In this document: piece after piece, positions 32,504 to 42,644 of the stretch
Layout: the number at the start of each line of letters is the position of its first letter
How positions within the stretch are numbered: the stretch's first letter is position 1
NCBI GenBank assembly: GCA_033816765.1
Contig: CM066293.1
Span: 248,001 to 312,000, forward strand
DNA: 64,000 bases
Source: Nothopassalora personata
Taxonomy: Eukaryota > Ascomycota > Dothideomycetes > Mycosphaerellales > Mycosphaerellaceae
Direction of reading: 5' to 3'
Position numbers and translations under genes: made by a program
The notes under the pieces: generated by a model
Told to the model about the DNA's origin: nothing
Database searches by the model: none
Seen by the model: only the letters and a program-made list of their open reading frames with translations

Positions 32504-34196
32504 CTAGCTGAGCTCAACGTTGAAATCCCAGTTGCCTGGAAAGACGTTAGTAATCGCACAATGGGGCAAAATCTTCAGGCTCAAAACTCACCCTCCTTGA
32601 GGTTCTCGGCTGTGTCGTCCAAGAGGACCACGCGACGCTTCATACAGTAAGATGTCTTGTCCATCATGTCAACCTTGAGACCCGCGAGAGCATCGGTTGG
32701 CTTCCCGAACATTTCCGATAAGTTCTCGACCGCCATTTCCAGGTCTTTTTGGTTATCCTCGAAGATCTCGGTCTGGTTGTTGCGTGCCAAGTAGTATGCA
32801 AAAGCATATGTCCACTTTAGAGTTCGCCGGCATTCTTGTAGCGCCTTCGAAGCTTCCTCGAGATACTGCACCTCAATCCAGGAGAGACCCGACTGGTTTT
32901 GAAGCAGCTGCATCTTCTTCTCGGTCTTGTGGTAGATGTCCTTGTCAAGCTTGGCAGACTGTTCGTGATTCGCGTAACGGTTGTAATAGTGTAGGTAGCG
33001 CTCGAGAGACTGCCGGCTCCTAGCCTGCGCATCTCTAGCATCTGACCCGCTCTTCTCCTCGAATCTATTGCAGTTGTACCAGCTTGTCCCATGCTCTGAC
33101 CACACGCCCATGCACATCCAGCAGAATTCGTTCCGGCACTTGCGACAAGTCATGTGGTTGCAGCCACCGTTCTTCTCGATCGTGGAGTTGCACTTGGGAC
33201 ACTCTTTCGTGTTAGCTGATATCCAGTTTGCTGTCTCACTGTCGTCCTCGCACTTCTTCAACCACTTCTTGACCAGTGCACACGGGCAAGGCTGGTGATC
33301 CGCGAGCGTGCAGCCGAAGCAGAAAGAGTGCTTGCAGTCGCAGTGTACGGTGGGCACCACCTTGTTGAGGTCCCGCTTCTTCACACCACACTCGACCGCA
33401 AAGACGCACTCCGGTGCCGGGCACCACTTCAGGTTGTCCTTGTCGTCGACGTAGGTCCGCATGAGAAGTTCGTGGTAGCGGTCTGTGAGATCGGACGGTA
33501 TCAGCAGCTCCAGCGATCTGGCATCCACAATATTACTGCAGCCATCGCCAGGGCACTTGATCCGCGCCGCCTCGCCCTCTTCCCGAATCTTCTGTGTGAG
33601 GTAATGCCGATAGCAGTTGACGCAGAAGCGATGTCCACACTTCATCGCGAAGCTCTCGAGTCCCGGCTCATCCTCGCAACAAATGTCGCAGACAAAGCCT
33701 TCTGTTGTCTCGATTCGTGGGGGGTGTGTTGTGATGTCCTGCCCCAATCCGGCTTTTTCCAGCACCACTTCCTGGTTGTCCATGTACTGCTCGATCAGAC
33801 GCTCTTTGTTCCATTTCCCGTACCGAAGTAAGATCGCAGTAGCTTCGTGCGGCTGCTCGAGTAAATTCGCGACCTCTTCCACCTGCCGATCCTGCTGTGC
33901 CTGGATGTCCTGCGGGCTGTAGACCTGGTGGTCGACCTCGAAGAAGCGGCGCTGCGGCTTCAAGTCCTCGCCCTTGGCACCGAAGGCGCCATCGTCGTCC
34001 TGGAAGTCGTCCTCGATCTCGATGTCGGAGTCTAGTGTTACATAAGCAGTCAGTGAAACATGGCTCGCGTGCTAATCGGCCGTGACCGGGCGACGATGTG
34101 CTCACCCGCTGCACCAAAATCAACACTGCTGTCGGCGTCATTCAGTTCGAGGTCCTGCGAAGAGGCGATGCTGTTGAAGTCGTCGTCGGAGTCCAT
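32504..34196 (-). CDS. RBR E3 ubiquitin ligase, Ariadne type
   Basis: RING-between-RING ligase that accepts ubiquitin from an E2 onto a cysteine in RING2 and passes it to substrate; the Ariadne class works with neddylated cullins. The model is complement(join(32504..32535, 32592..34031, 34106..34196)), 520 aa, the usual Ariadne length. Order: acidic leader MDSDDDFNSIASSQDLE, UBA-like region (~70-130), RING1 (CDICCEDEP...CGHRFC), IBR (KWCPAPEC...HSFCFGC), RING2 (CPKCNSTIEKNGGCNHMTC; catalytic Cys in GGCNHM) and the Ariadne helical domain with WTYAFAYYL. The last exon is only 32 bases and supplies the conserved NWDFNVELS tail after KEG. An in-frame ATG lies upstream at 34325, but the MDSDDD start matches relatives. 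Confidence 0.93.
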
Positions 34197-34969
34197 CTGC
34201 TTGTCGGATGCAAGTGTCTGCGGAGTCGCCGGCAGAGCGGCGTCCACGAGCACTCCTTCCTTGTCCTTGGTGTGCGTTGTCTTGCTGGCCTTCCGCAGAG
34301 GCTCGAGCTGGGCGGTGTGTGGCACGGCGGTGGCGGGAGCGGTGGCGAGGGAGTGGGCGGTGGTAGTAATGTCAAGTTTCCTTTTGCGCGTGGACGGAGA
34401 CGTGGTGGGTGGGTGATGCTGCGGTTGCCTCGCCTACGACGAAGCAACCGGCTTTGAAGACGCGGGCGTGGCGGTGCTATCTCGGCTTCGTGCAGGCGGC
34501 GGTGACTGGACAGGTCGTGGGAATTGTTGTTAGTGGTAGCCTGCAGATCTACGAGTCACAGGAGCGAGGTGGAAGTGACTTGTGTTGTCAGGCGGCCAAG
34601 AGAAGAGGACATGGCTCTGGATGGGGAGGGTCGCGGCTGATGTAAGGCAGCGGCGCTAGCCACGCCCACGCACGGATCAGGCTTCCGAAAGCGTTCCCGC
34701 AGATTCCAACGGTGGACGGCCCCGAAGCCGTCGTTCACCGGATGCAATTCAAACACAAGACAAGTCTAGTTCATGTGCATGCTCAACATGAGTGAATCCT
34801 CGTGCAGCAGGTGTACAGGCAGCAATGCTTCATTCATCGAGCCATATACGGGAGTGGCCGGTCGAGTGAGGATAAAAGCTACCAGATGGTTGCACCGGAT
34901 CTGGGGTGTAAACATATATTGTACTCATAGCATAGTATGCTATGCGCTTTCCTTGCTTGAGCTTCTACA
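34197..34969. other. spacer between RBR ligase and eIF2B epsilon
   Basis: Promoter and leader of the RBR gene (C-rich on the coding strand) plus the 3' end of eIF2B epsilon. No separate gene is supported. Confidence 0.4.
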
Positions 34970-37108
34970 TTACCCATCATCAGAGTCTTCCGTCCCGCTC
35001 TCGTCATCATCATCATCAACATCATCGTCCTCTGCAGTGATGAACTCCACCAGTTTATGTGTATCTTGCCTTACACTTTGCAATTGCTCGGTAGCCGAAC
35101 TTCTTGGGTCCTCCCACCATTGTTCGACACCATCGGCCTCCACTAGATCTTCTTGCACCATCATCGTCGTCAGGTGCAGCAAGATCTTCTCTCCTTGGTT
35201 TCGATGCGCGAGATCTGTCTGCAGAAACAGAAGGAACTCTGCTTGTTCGTCCTCAGTGCTCACGCACGATGAAATGAGCTGGTTGTAACCAGGTATGAGT
35301 GCTGCGACAGCGTCCTTGGGTGATTTATCACTCTCGACGAGATTGGCAGCCCGTTTGCTGAAGGCCGTAGCCACTGCTTTCTGAACCTGCTTGTCTGTCG
35401 CGTTGCTCTGCAATCGCAATGCTTTGAGTTCGAGCTGCATAGTGTGCGGTGAGCTACCCTGCCGTAGATCATCGAAAAGACTGTTCACTGCCTCTCTGTT
35501 GAAGTCCGCTGCAGCCTTGCTGCCCATGCCGCTCCCATCAGAGTCGACCGAGGCGAAGCTATCGCTCCGGTGACTTTGTGAATTGGTACGGACGTGTCCC
35601 AACGAGGAATCATCATCATGGTGCTCTTCATCAGAGTCCAATGTGGAGATGTCGTCGACTGTCAGGTCCATGTTCTGTAGTCCTAGTAGCAGAGCTTCGG
35701 CAACATCTTCCTCGTCCTCATCAAGCTCAAGTTGGTAGCCAACGCCGTCCTCGCCAACAATAGAGGGATCGCTTGGAGCTTGGTCGGTCTCTTCCTTCAC
35801 CAGGCCACGCTTGCGTTTGAGCTTCGACACCCTCCGATCGCTAGTAACGGTGGTTCCAGCTGCTATCTTGACGCCATAGGACAGCAGTGCACCGGGCTCG
35901 ACAGTACACTTCTTGCCTATTGAGGCTTCATTTGCAATGACCGCTGTATCGATGACTGTATCGTCGCCAATGTAGACATCATCCCAAATGTACGCACCGT
36001 CGATCTTCACACGCTTTCCAACTACACACCTCCTGCCAATGACACTGTTTGTGATGGTGGTATGATCGCCGACGGATGTGGCTTTGCCGAGAGATGCTCT
36101 GGGGCCGACAACGCTCGACCTCGATAGTACGACACCATCTTCTCGATACACATTGCCCTGGTACAGCTGAAAGCTTTGGCCAGCGACCAGATTCGTGTCC
36201 GGAGTTATCGGGTATGCCCATCTCGAGATGACATCCTTGCTGATGGCGTTGTACGATTGAAGGTTTCGGACTCTAGCAGCATATCCTTCGTTGGTGACAT
36301 GTGTATGTATTGTAAGCTGGAATGTTTCGAAGTCCTTCAAGACACCTCGCAAGAAACCACTTCTCGGGAGTTGCCAGTCGAAATTGTCCTGATATTGTGC
36401 CAGTACTTCGGGTGTGCAGATGTCAATACCGCAGTCGATCAGATCGGCTCGAATCACCAGTTCATTACAATCTGTCAAGACGTCGCCAGGAATGTCGAGG
36501 GTAGCATTCTGACCGTATCGAATTTGTTCGTAGTGCACACATCTCCCTGTGGTCGAGTCCAATACGAAAGTAGGTTGGATGTGTTGCGCTTTCGTGCGAT
36601 GCACCTCACCTGCTTCGCGAAGTACCATGGTCATGATCGCTTTCTTGTCCTTCTCCCTCCGAGCACGGTGTGCAGCCAGTGCTGACTCAAGGGGTATGTT
36701 CGCCACGACGTCTCCATAAATTGACACGAAGTCGCCTAAAATCAGGTCCTTACTCATCAGATCCCGCATACAATCACCAACAGATCTCGAGTTGCTGCGG
36801 ATCACCTGGAGATAGAAAGGCGAGGTGTTGCTTGTCCATTTCGACTTTTGGAGGTACTCTTCGACCGCGTCTGTGTGGTTGCCGCAGTATAAGTAGACTT
36901 CTTCAACGCCGACACTGGCCAGAAACTCTAGCGTGTACTCGATCAGAGGTGTATTAGCCAGTGGTAGCAGGCATCGTGGTTTCTCGATTGTGAACGGGTT
37001 GAATCGTGTTTCATATGCATCGCAGAAGAGTACGGCCTGCAATGGCTCGTGTCTTTCTTCTTCTTTTTTGCCTTGGTTAGCGCCGCCCTTCTTGCTTTTG
37101 GGAGGCAT
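34970..37108 (-). CDS. GCD6: translation initiation factor eIF2B subunit epsilon
   Basis: Catalytic subunit of the guanine-nucleotide exchange factor that recharges eIF2 with GTP, the control point of general amino-acid control. An intronless 712-residue protein. The basic start (MPPKSKKGGANQGKK) precedes a nucleotidyltransferase-like domain: LQAVLFCDAYETRFNPFT, KPRCLLPLANTPLIEYTLE, and GDFVSIYGDVVANIP (residues ~25-250). A left-handed beta-helix of hexapeptide repeats follows (~325-425; SVVGPRASLGKATSVGDHT, KIDGAYIWDDVYIGDD). After an acidic linker (~430-520) comes the C-terminal W2/HEAT domain, which holds the exchange activity and contains QWWEDPRSS near 660. The protein ends in a run of Asp and Glu. 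Confidence 0.95.
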   Translation of the reverse strand: MPPKSKKGGANQGKKEEERHEPLQAVLFCDAYETRFNPFTIEKPRCLLPLANTPLIEYTLEFLASVGVEEVYLYCGNHTDAVEEYLQKSKWTSNTSPFYLQVIRSNSRSVGDCMRDLMSKDLILGDFVSIYGDVVANIPLESALAAHRARREKDKKAIMTMVLREAGEVHRTKAQHIQPTFVLDSTTGRCVHYEQIRYGQNATLDIPGDVLTDCNELVIRADLIDCGIDICTPEVLAQYQDNFDWQLPRSGFLRGVLKDFETFQLTIHTHVTNEGYAARVRNLQSYNAISKDVISRWAYPITPDTNLVAGQSFQLYQGNVYREDGVVLSRSSVVGPRASLGKATSVGDHTTITNSVIGRRCVVGKRVKIDGAYIWDDVYIGDDTVIDTAVIANEASIGKKCTVEPGALLSYGVKIAAGTTVTSDRRVSKLKRKRGLVKEETDQAPSDPSIVGEDGVGYQLELDEDEEDVAEALLLGLQNMDLTVDDISTLDSDEEHHDDDSSLGHVRTNSQSHRSDSFASVDSDGSGMGSKAAADFNREAVNSLFDDLRQGSSPHTMQLELKALRLQSNATDKQVQKAVATAFSKRAANLVESDKSPKDAVAALIPGYNQLISSCVSTEDEQAEFLLFLQTDLAHRNQGEKILLHLTTMMVQEDLVEADGVEQWWEDPRSSATEQLQSVRQDTHKLVEFITAEDDDVDDDDDESGTEDSDDG

Positions 37109-37610
37109 AGTTGACAGTCGCTTTGATGCGCGTGCAGAGTTACGCGGAAGCCGAACTTGCTGCAGATGTTGTTGTGACTGGGCAAATATCGAAGGCGCAG
37201 TTCAGGGAAAGCCCGTGACTCACGTGCATAAAATTTATGACACGCGCACAAAATTTCACAAGCATTCGCACACTTCATGCGAACAATCAGTCTCGAAGCT
37301 TTCCATTGGTCTACCGAGGCTGAACTACGAAACATTGCCAGTCCACGGCCCTGGCTCACTCCACACTGCCGTAATGCCTGGCGTTCCAACAAACCGCCAA
37401 CAGAGTTTGATTAGATCACTTCAAAGATCAGACGTCACCTCAATCGCAGACGCATGCCTCTCAAATCGCAACAAAAACCACTAACACATACCGCCTGCTT
37501 AACAACTGGCACGACATGCCGCCCCAGAACATGTCAATGCAAGTGCGAGGTATCTACATCTGTACATGCACAAAGATCCTTCTCACAAACATTCGAACAT
37601 GTGCCCTTAC
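37109..37610. other. spacer between eIF2B epsilon and SKN7
   Basis: Upstream region of eIF2B epsilon and 3' region of SKN7. No gene is recognised. Confidence 0.4.
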
Positions 37611-39835
37611 TCATCGCCCGGGCGGCCGTTGTAGAGGATGTTGTAACGGTTGGCCCATAATACCTGGAGGAGGTGGCGCGTACATCGGCCGCTTCCCATC
37701 TTGTGCTGACTCAGGACCACCAGAAATCTGCGAGATGTCTCGTCGGGGCGGCAGCCCTTGTACCATGGGCGCCTGGCCTGCCCGTGGTGGCATCGCAAGT
37801 GCGCCGGGAGGCGTGGTGGCGTAGATATGCGGTGGCTGGCCATGTTGCATGGCGGGCTGACCGTACGGCGCAGCTGTGATATAGTTTTCTTCACCTATAC
37901 CGCTTCCTGCTGGGGAGCCAGCGGTGAGTTGGTTAGGTGAGTTCCAATTGCTTCCGGCGGCAGGTGATGTCGCAGGTGAGTCTTCGCTCTTCAAACTTTG
38001 TTTCGCGGAGTTGAGTGGTGGTGGCATAATTTCCAGAGAGCCTGGCTGCTTTTTGAGATGTGATAGATGCTTCTCCAACATGCTGAGCAAGCCCTCCTTC
38101 GTGAATGGTTTGGGTAAGACATCGTTCATGCCTATCTAAAGTTAGTGTGGCTCGCAATGAGATTGTGTATTTTAAGCTTACCGTGCTGGAAGTACATGGA
38201 GATGTCGTCGCTCCGGATGTTAGAAGTCATAGCAATGATGGGTGTTGTGTTGTCGAACTGTCGGACAAGATGTGTTGCGGATACACCATCCAGGTTTGGC
38301 ATGATGATGTCCATCAGGACAAGATCATACTTGGCACCGGAATTGAGTTTGTTCACAGCCTCCAAACCGTCGAGCTACCTCGTGTCAGCCATATGGTACC
38401 TGTTTCAGAATTGCAGATTCACTTACAGCACTATCAATAGAACAGTGGAACGCATATAGGAACTTGCCGCCAATACGTCTGCAAGTCTGGTCGTCCTCAA
38501 CGAGCAGAATCTGCGGTTGCCTGATCCAGCCAGGGTCGACTTGGGTGCTCTTTTTACGCACTTCAGGCACAGGCGGTGGCTGGAAGCTGTCATCTGACCC
38601 TTTCGAAGGCATAGGGTAGGGAATGTTGTTGACGTGCTCGCTGTACATAGGGTCGATACCTTGCGTGTGGCCGATAGGGTACACCAGAGTGTCGAGATCG
38701 TAGCCGCCTGCTGAGCTCGATGATGCTGCCGAATGTGCATGTGCGCCTCTGCTTGATGATCGTGTGCCATTGCGTGCCAAATCTGGTGGTGGAGTCGTAA
38801 GTGCATGATTTGAGCGCAGCTGTGCTTCGTTCATCTGCTCCAGATTCCGTGTGTTTAGTAAATGGTCTGCATTCACTTCGTTCAGAAGCTTCGACGCATG
38901 CTGTAGGGGCGAGGCCGGCGCATCCTCATCGACCGTTGGCACAGACTTCGCTTGAGATCCTGGCGTGTTTGTGCCATTCGCTTGAGCATTGCTCGTCTGT
39001 GCAAAGGGGTTGCTGTTGGTCAGGACCTTGCTTTCACGCCTTCGTTGCGCGTCCACCGTGTTCAAGAAGTTCATGACGTATTGCATCACATGCTCATGAT
39101 TGACCACCGTCTTTTGCACACCGATCAGCTCCTGCAGCAGCATTGAATGATGCATACTGAGCTCATTGTATCTTTCCTGCAGCTGCTGTAACTGCTGCTG
39201 TGTTGCAACCAATTGTGTGTTGACTAGATCCATCTGCTGGGTTGGTACCATATCATCCGCGATCGCATTCGCTTTTCGAGGAGCAGGTGCTTTCCGCCGG
39301 ATGTTGTCGAGGGCGTCTTTGTTGTTCATCTTGAAGTCGGGGTGTTTGAACTCCCATGCCTGCGATAGTGTGAGCACATTCCTCGCCTCAATCTGAGGGC
39401 AGTCAACTCGATACGCACTCCTTGGCCATAGGGCGACGTCCCTCCTTCTTCATTGTTATGCCGCACTTTGTGGAAGTCGTACTTGTTTAGTTGGCGAACG
39501 AAGCTGGCAAAGTTGGAGTGCTTGAAGTGTTTCTGCGAGGATCGTCAGCCTAAGGCCCGCAGAGAACTACATGGCGCATCTGTATGCCAGCTCCAACAGG
39601 TCTCATACCGGCAGAATGTGTTTCGTGAACTTCTCGTTCTCTAGCACCACGAAGCTGTCGCCCTCGTTACCCCACCGGACTACACTTTCGTCTTGCGGAT
39701 TCTCCAACATCTTGTACAGCTTGCGAACCTGGAGCGCGTTAGCAGTTGTTTGCGATTGGCGCGCAGTGACCACTTATGGCATTGACATACAAAGTCGCTG
39801 CTGTTGTTGGCGGACGAGCCGCCTTGGCTGTCCAT
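37611..39835 (-). CDS. SKN7: Skn7 response-regulator transcription factor
   Basis: Nuclear effector of the fungal two-component (His-Asp) relay, controlling oxidative-stress and wall genes. The model is complement(join(37611..38131, 38182..38374, 38427..39359, 39419..39532, 39609..39728, 39791..39835)), 641 aa; all five introns close in phase. The HSF-type DNA-binding domain spans ~15-110 (FVRKLYKMLENP, HFKHSNFASFVRQLNKYDFHKV, YGQGAWEFKHPDF). A Gln-rich coiled coil (~140-190) follows. The receiver (~380-500) has EDDQTCRR, the phospho-acceptor Asp in VLMDIIMPNLDG, MTSNI and LPKPF. The C-terminus is Pro/Gly-rich. Two introns interrupt the receiver and three the DNA-binding domain. The ATG gives MDSQGGSSANNSSD, as in relatives. 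Confidence 0.95.
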
Positions 39836-40929
39836 GGTCGCGGCGCTAATCGAGAAATCCTTATGTCGAGGTCATGCGCGGGTTGCACTGTATGCGGTAA
39901 TGGCCCGTCAAGGTCCAGGTCGACGTCGCGCTTCTCGGTATCTCAGTCTGTTCTCGTAGCCGTATCGTACAGTACTAGGATGCTTGCAGCTCGTTGCGCT
40001 GCACAAGCTATGTCATCTGTGAAGGGTGCACGAATAGCGGGAGAGAGCCTCGGCGGCGGGCTGGTCGTCGAGCGCAGCGGCGTGATATCGATTGGTCAGT
40101 ATGTAGACGAGTGAGTGCTGCCAGAGGCTGCGCGGCGGATGATATTGGTAGCGAAAGGGTCGCGGAGACGTGCAGCAGGTAGAATCGTTGTTCGGTCGGG
40201 ATGCCGGTGATGGATGGGAATGGCACTGCAGCAGCGCAAGGGAAAAAGAAGCCTCGCTCCGCACGCGCACCACACCAAGTGGAAGAACGAGGACGCTGCT
40301 GCAGGCGCTGCGCTGCCTTCTGTGGCACGGAACCACCCACGTCACCAAGCAGACGAAGAGCTGCTCAAGGCAATGCGCGTGTATCGTGCGGCGACGATTG
40401 AAACACGACAAGCGCTACGACGACAGGGTAGAGAAGCAAAGCCACCTCTTTTCCCGCCATGATAATACGGCCGGTAGCGACTGATCGTGGGTGCAGTGGG
40501 TGTTCCTCTGCATGAGCAAGACATTCGAATCTGGTCAATACCAAGCCACAACTAGAGAAAACTGCTTTGTATGGAGCGGATTCACCTCGCTTGATTCTCC
40601 TCTTTTGGCCCTCAGATCTGCATTCCAGGATTTCATCCGGCCCTGAGAATGCTTCTTTGAAGCTGTCCTTGCGGAACCTTGCCAAATTGCAGTGCTCTGC
40701 TACATTTGGACCTTTGGAACATCCCCTTTGTGCCACTGTATTCTATAGGGCCCTGTTTCCCACGTCGCTGAACGCTGCTATGAACCGCCAAGCTGACCTC
40801 GAAAACATAGACTCTGCTATTGGCAAGCGCGATCGGCTATCTGCTCACGAGGATGGCGGTTGAACTCAAAAGATAACCCATCGCGTCATGCCCAATGGCG
40901 AATTGAAGCTGGAGATTGACGCCGATTAG
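39836..40929. promoter_or_regulatory. upstream region of SKN7
   Basis: About 1.1 kb that probably contains the promoter and leader. A 98-codon plus-strand ORF at 40567-40863 has no motif and is not accepted. GC content is normal up to ~40930. Confidence 0.35.
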
Positions 40930-41345
40930 TCAGTAGGCGATACTAGTAGTAATCCTTATGCCCTTCGAGGCGCCAGATTAATAGTAGTTAATATATCGAT
41001 ATACTAAGAGTGCCTGTAATTAGTAATATTATAGAGCTTCGAGTTATAAAAGCAACTTATACTAGTAAGTTATATCTAAGAGTTTATAATTAACTGTTAT
41101 TATAGCAGTAATAACTCGAAAGAGTAGTTAGTATAGGAAGAGAATTATTATATCTATATCTATACCGTACTTAATAATAGCTAAATATATTATCCATAGT
41201 AGTAATTAAGTAGGAATAAGATATCTTAATATAGCTGGAATATATTAATAATAAGTACAGTACCTATAAGCTTATTAACGCTACAGCACATATTACAGAC
41301 CTTAGTAGTAGCTTCAAAGTAAGTTATACGAACGATTATTATATC
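40930..41345. repeat. AT-rich RIP-like relic
   Basis: Roughly 400 bases switch abruptly to very high A+T with TpA words everywhere (AGTAGTTAATATATCGATATAC, TAATAATAGCTAAATATATT). In the 60 bases from 41041 I count 13 TpA and one CpA. This is the signature known from repeat-induced point mutation, which converts CpA to TpA in duplicated DNA. No protein remnant can be read. It is most simply a mutated transposon fragment. Confidence 0.6.
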
Positions 41346-41670
41346 CTCATTCGACCTCGCACTAGTAGAGCAAACAGTGGAGGCGTGTCTTGCTTTTCCG
41401 CGGGCATCTCACCAGAACCGCGGCGCAAAGGTGAGGCTGAAGTTGTGGAAGGAATGCTAGTTCTCTTGTCTTGTGTTTCTTTCCGTGGTCTCTTCTTCGC
41501 CCACACCCGCTCATCAAGCTCGAGCTGATTCCTCTATGTGACGTCGAACAGCGAGCTCATCGCCGTACAAGTCCCTCAATAGGTACATATACACAACAGG
41601 CTCGCTCTTTCAACGCCACTTCATACTTTCAAATCAGTGAAAACTACACAATTCTTGCAACACGTCACAA

Positions 41671-42313
41671 GTCAAGGCCGGACATTCCATCCTCGAGGGT
41701 GCTCCTGACACGAAGGTCAACCTCGCCCAGGAGCTCTCTTTCGGCAAGGCATTGATCATCTAAGTGCCAGCGGCTTTCAGTAAGGCCTATAATCCCAATG
41801 CGGCAGTTCAGGCAGCCACGAAGTCGACAGCTATGGCTGACACGTATGCACAGGCCCTGATTGTTCGGCAAGATACATCCCGGAGTACATCACTTCGAAG
41901 TAATTGGCATCGGCTGGCAAGGTCTTCGTTGTAGCTGTTAATGTTGCTTTTGTGCAAGGATTTCATCTTGTGATGTACATGGGTAGCATCTGTGGAGTTG
42001 GACACTGACGGCATTCACAGCATGAAGGCTTGGCAAGAGTCTTTTGATGCCAGCAATAAGAGCGGCGTGAGTATTCCGAGCGCTTTATAAAACACCCATA
42101 CAGAAACCGATACAGATCCGCTTCGTTCCCGACGCCGAGGGCAACTTCTCCAAGCAGTTGGGCACGTAATTTGCGTTCGCTCCATCATTCGTCTACAAGC
42201 GTTCCATACCAAGTGCCATTGTCACCGAGGATGGCAAGATCAAGTCTGTACATATCGAGCCAGACAACATCGGCCTCAAGGAGTCGTCTGCTGAGGCTTT
42301 CCTTGGAAAGTAA
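41671..42313 (+). pseudogene. peroxiredoxin (Prx5/Ahp1-type) pseudogene
   Basis: Intact relatives reduce hydroperoxides with a thiol. Exon pieces give DTKVNLAQELSFGKAL, VPAAFSPDCSARYIPEYI (peroxidatic Cys block), ASAGKVFVVAVN, MKAWQESFDASNKSG, IRFVPDAEGNFSKQLG and VTEDGKIKSVHIEPDNIGL, in family order. Introns remain readable: 41780-41853 (GTAAGG, CTGAC, CAG), 41954-42020 (a GC donor, GCAAGG) and 42067-42115 (GTGAGT). Three in-frame TAA codons break it at 41761, 41901 and 42167. No start codon is seen in the expected 5' exon. The usual Asp of the VNDAF motif is Val. All three stops would be Gln codons (CAA) before a single C to T change. The RIP-like tract ends 325 bases upstream. Confidence 0.75.
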
Positions 42314-42644
42314 GCCGGACATAAGCGTCAATAGATGTAGAAGGAGAAGAAAAATTTAGAGCTAAGTGTTATCACTAACTTTACGATGCACATATCAAAT
42401 CCTATGCCTGCGTCGACCACATAAGCATGAACCAAAGTCCGAGCGAAGAAGCACAACTCCGATCATGCATCAGAACGTCAAAGTAGCCCGTTGAACGACA
42501 ATCTGTCACTTTCGATGACCATGGCCATGGTCCATCGGTCGAACTCCGTCCACCACCCACTGCGCCTTTATATCACATTGGCCCATGGGGTATAGAGCAA
42601 GTAATCAGCGCATCACACCTCCAGACACCTCGTACAAGAAGCAC
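42314..42644. other. spacer between convergent units
   Basis: 3' region between the peroxiredoxin relic and the Zn2Cys6 regulator. Nothing is recognised. Confidence 0.4.

Noticed and set aside
40567..40863. 98-codon plus-strand ORF upstream of SKN7
   Set aside because: No motif and no coding bias; lies in the probable promoter and leader.
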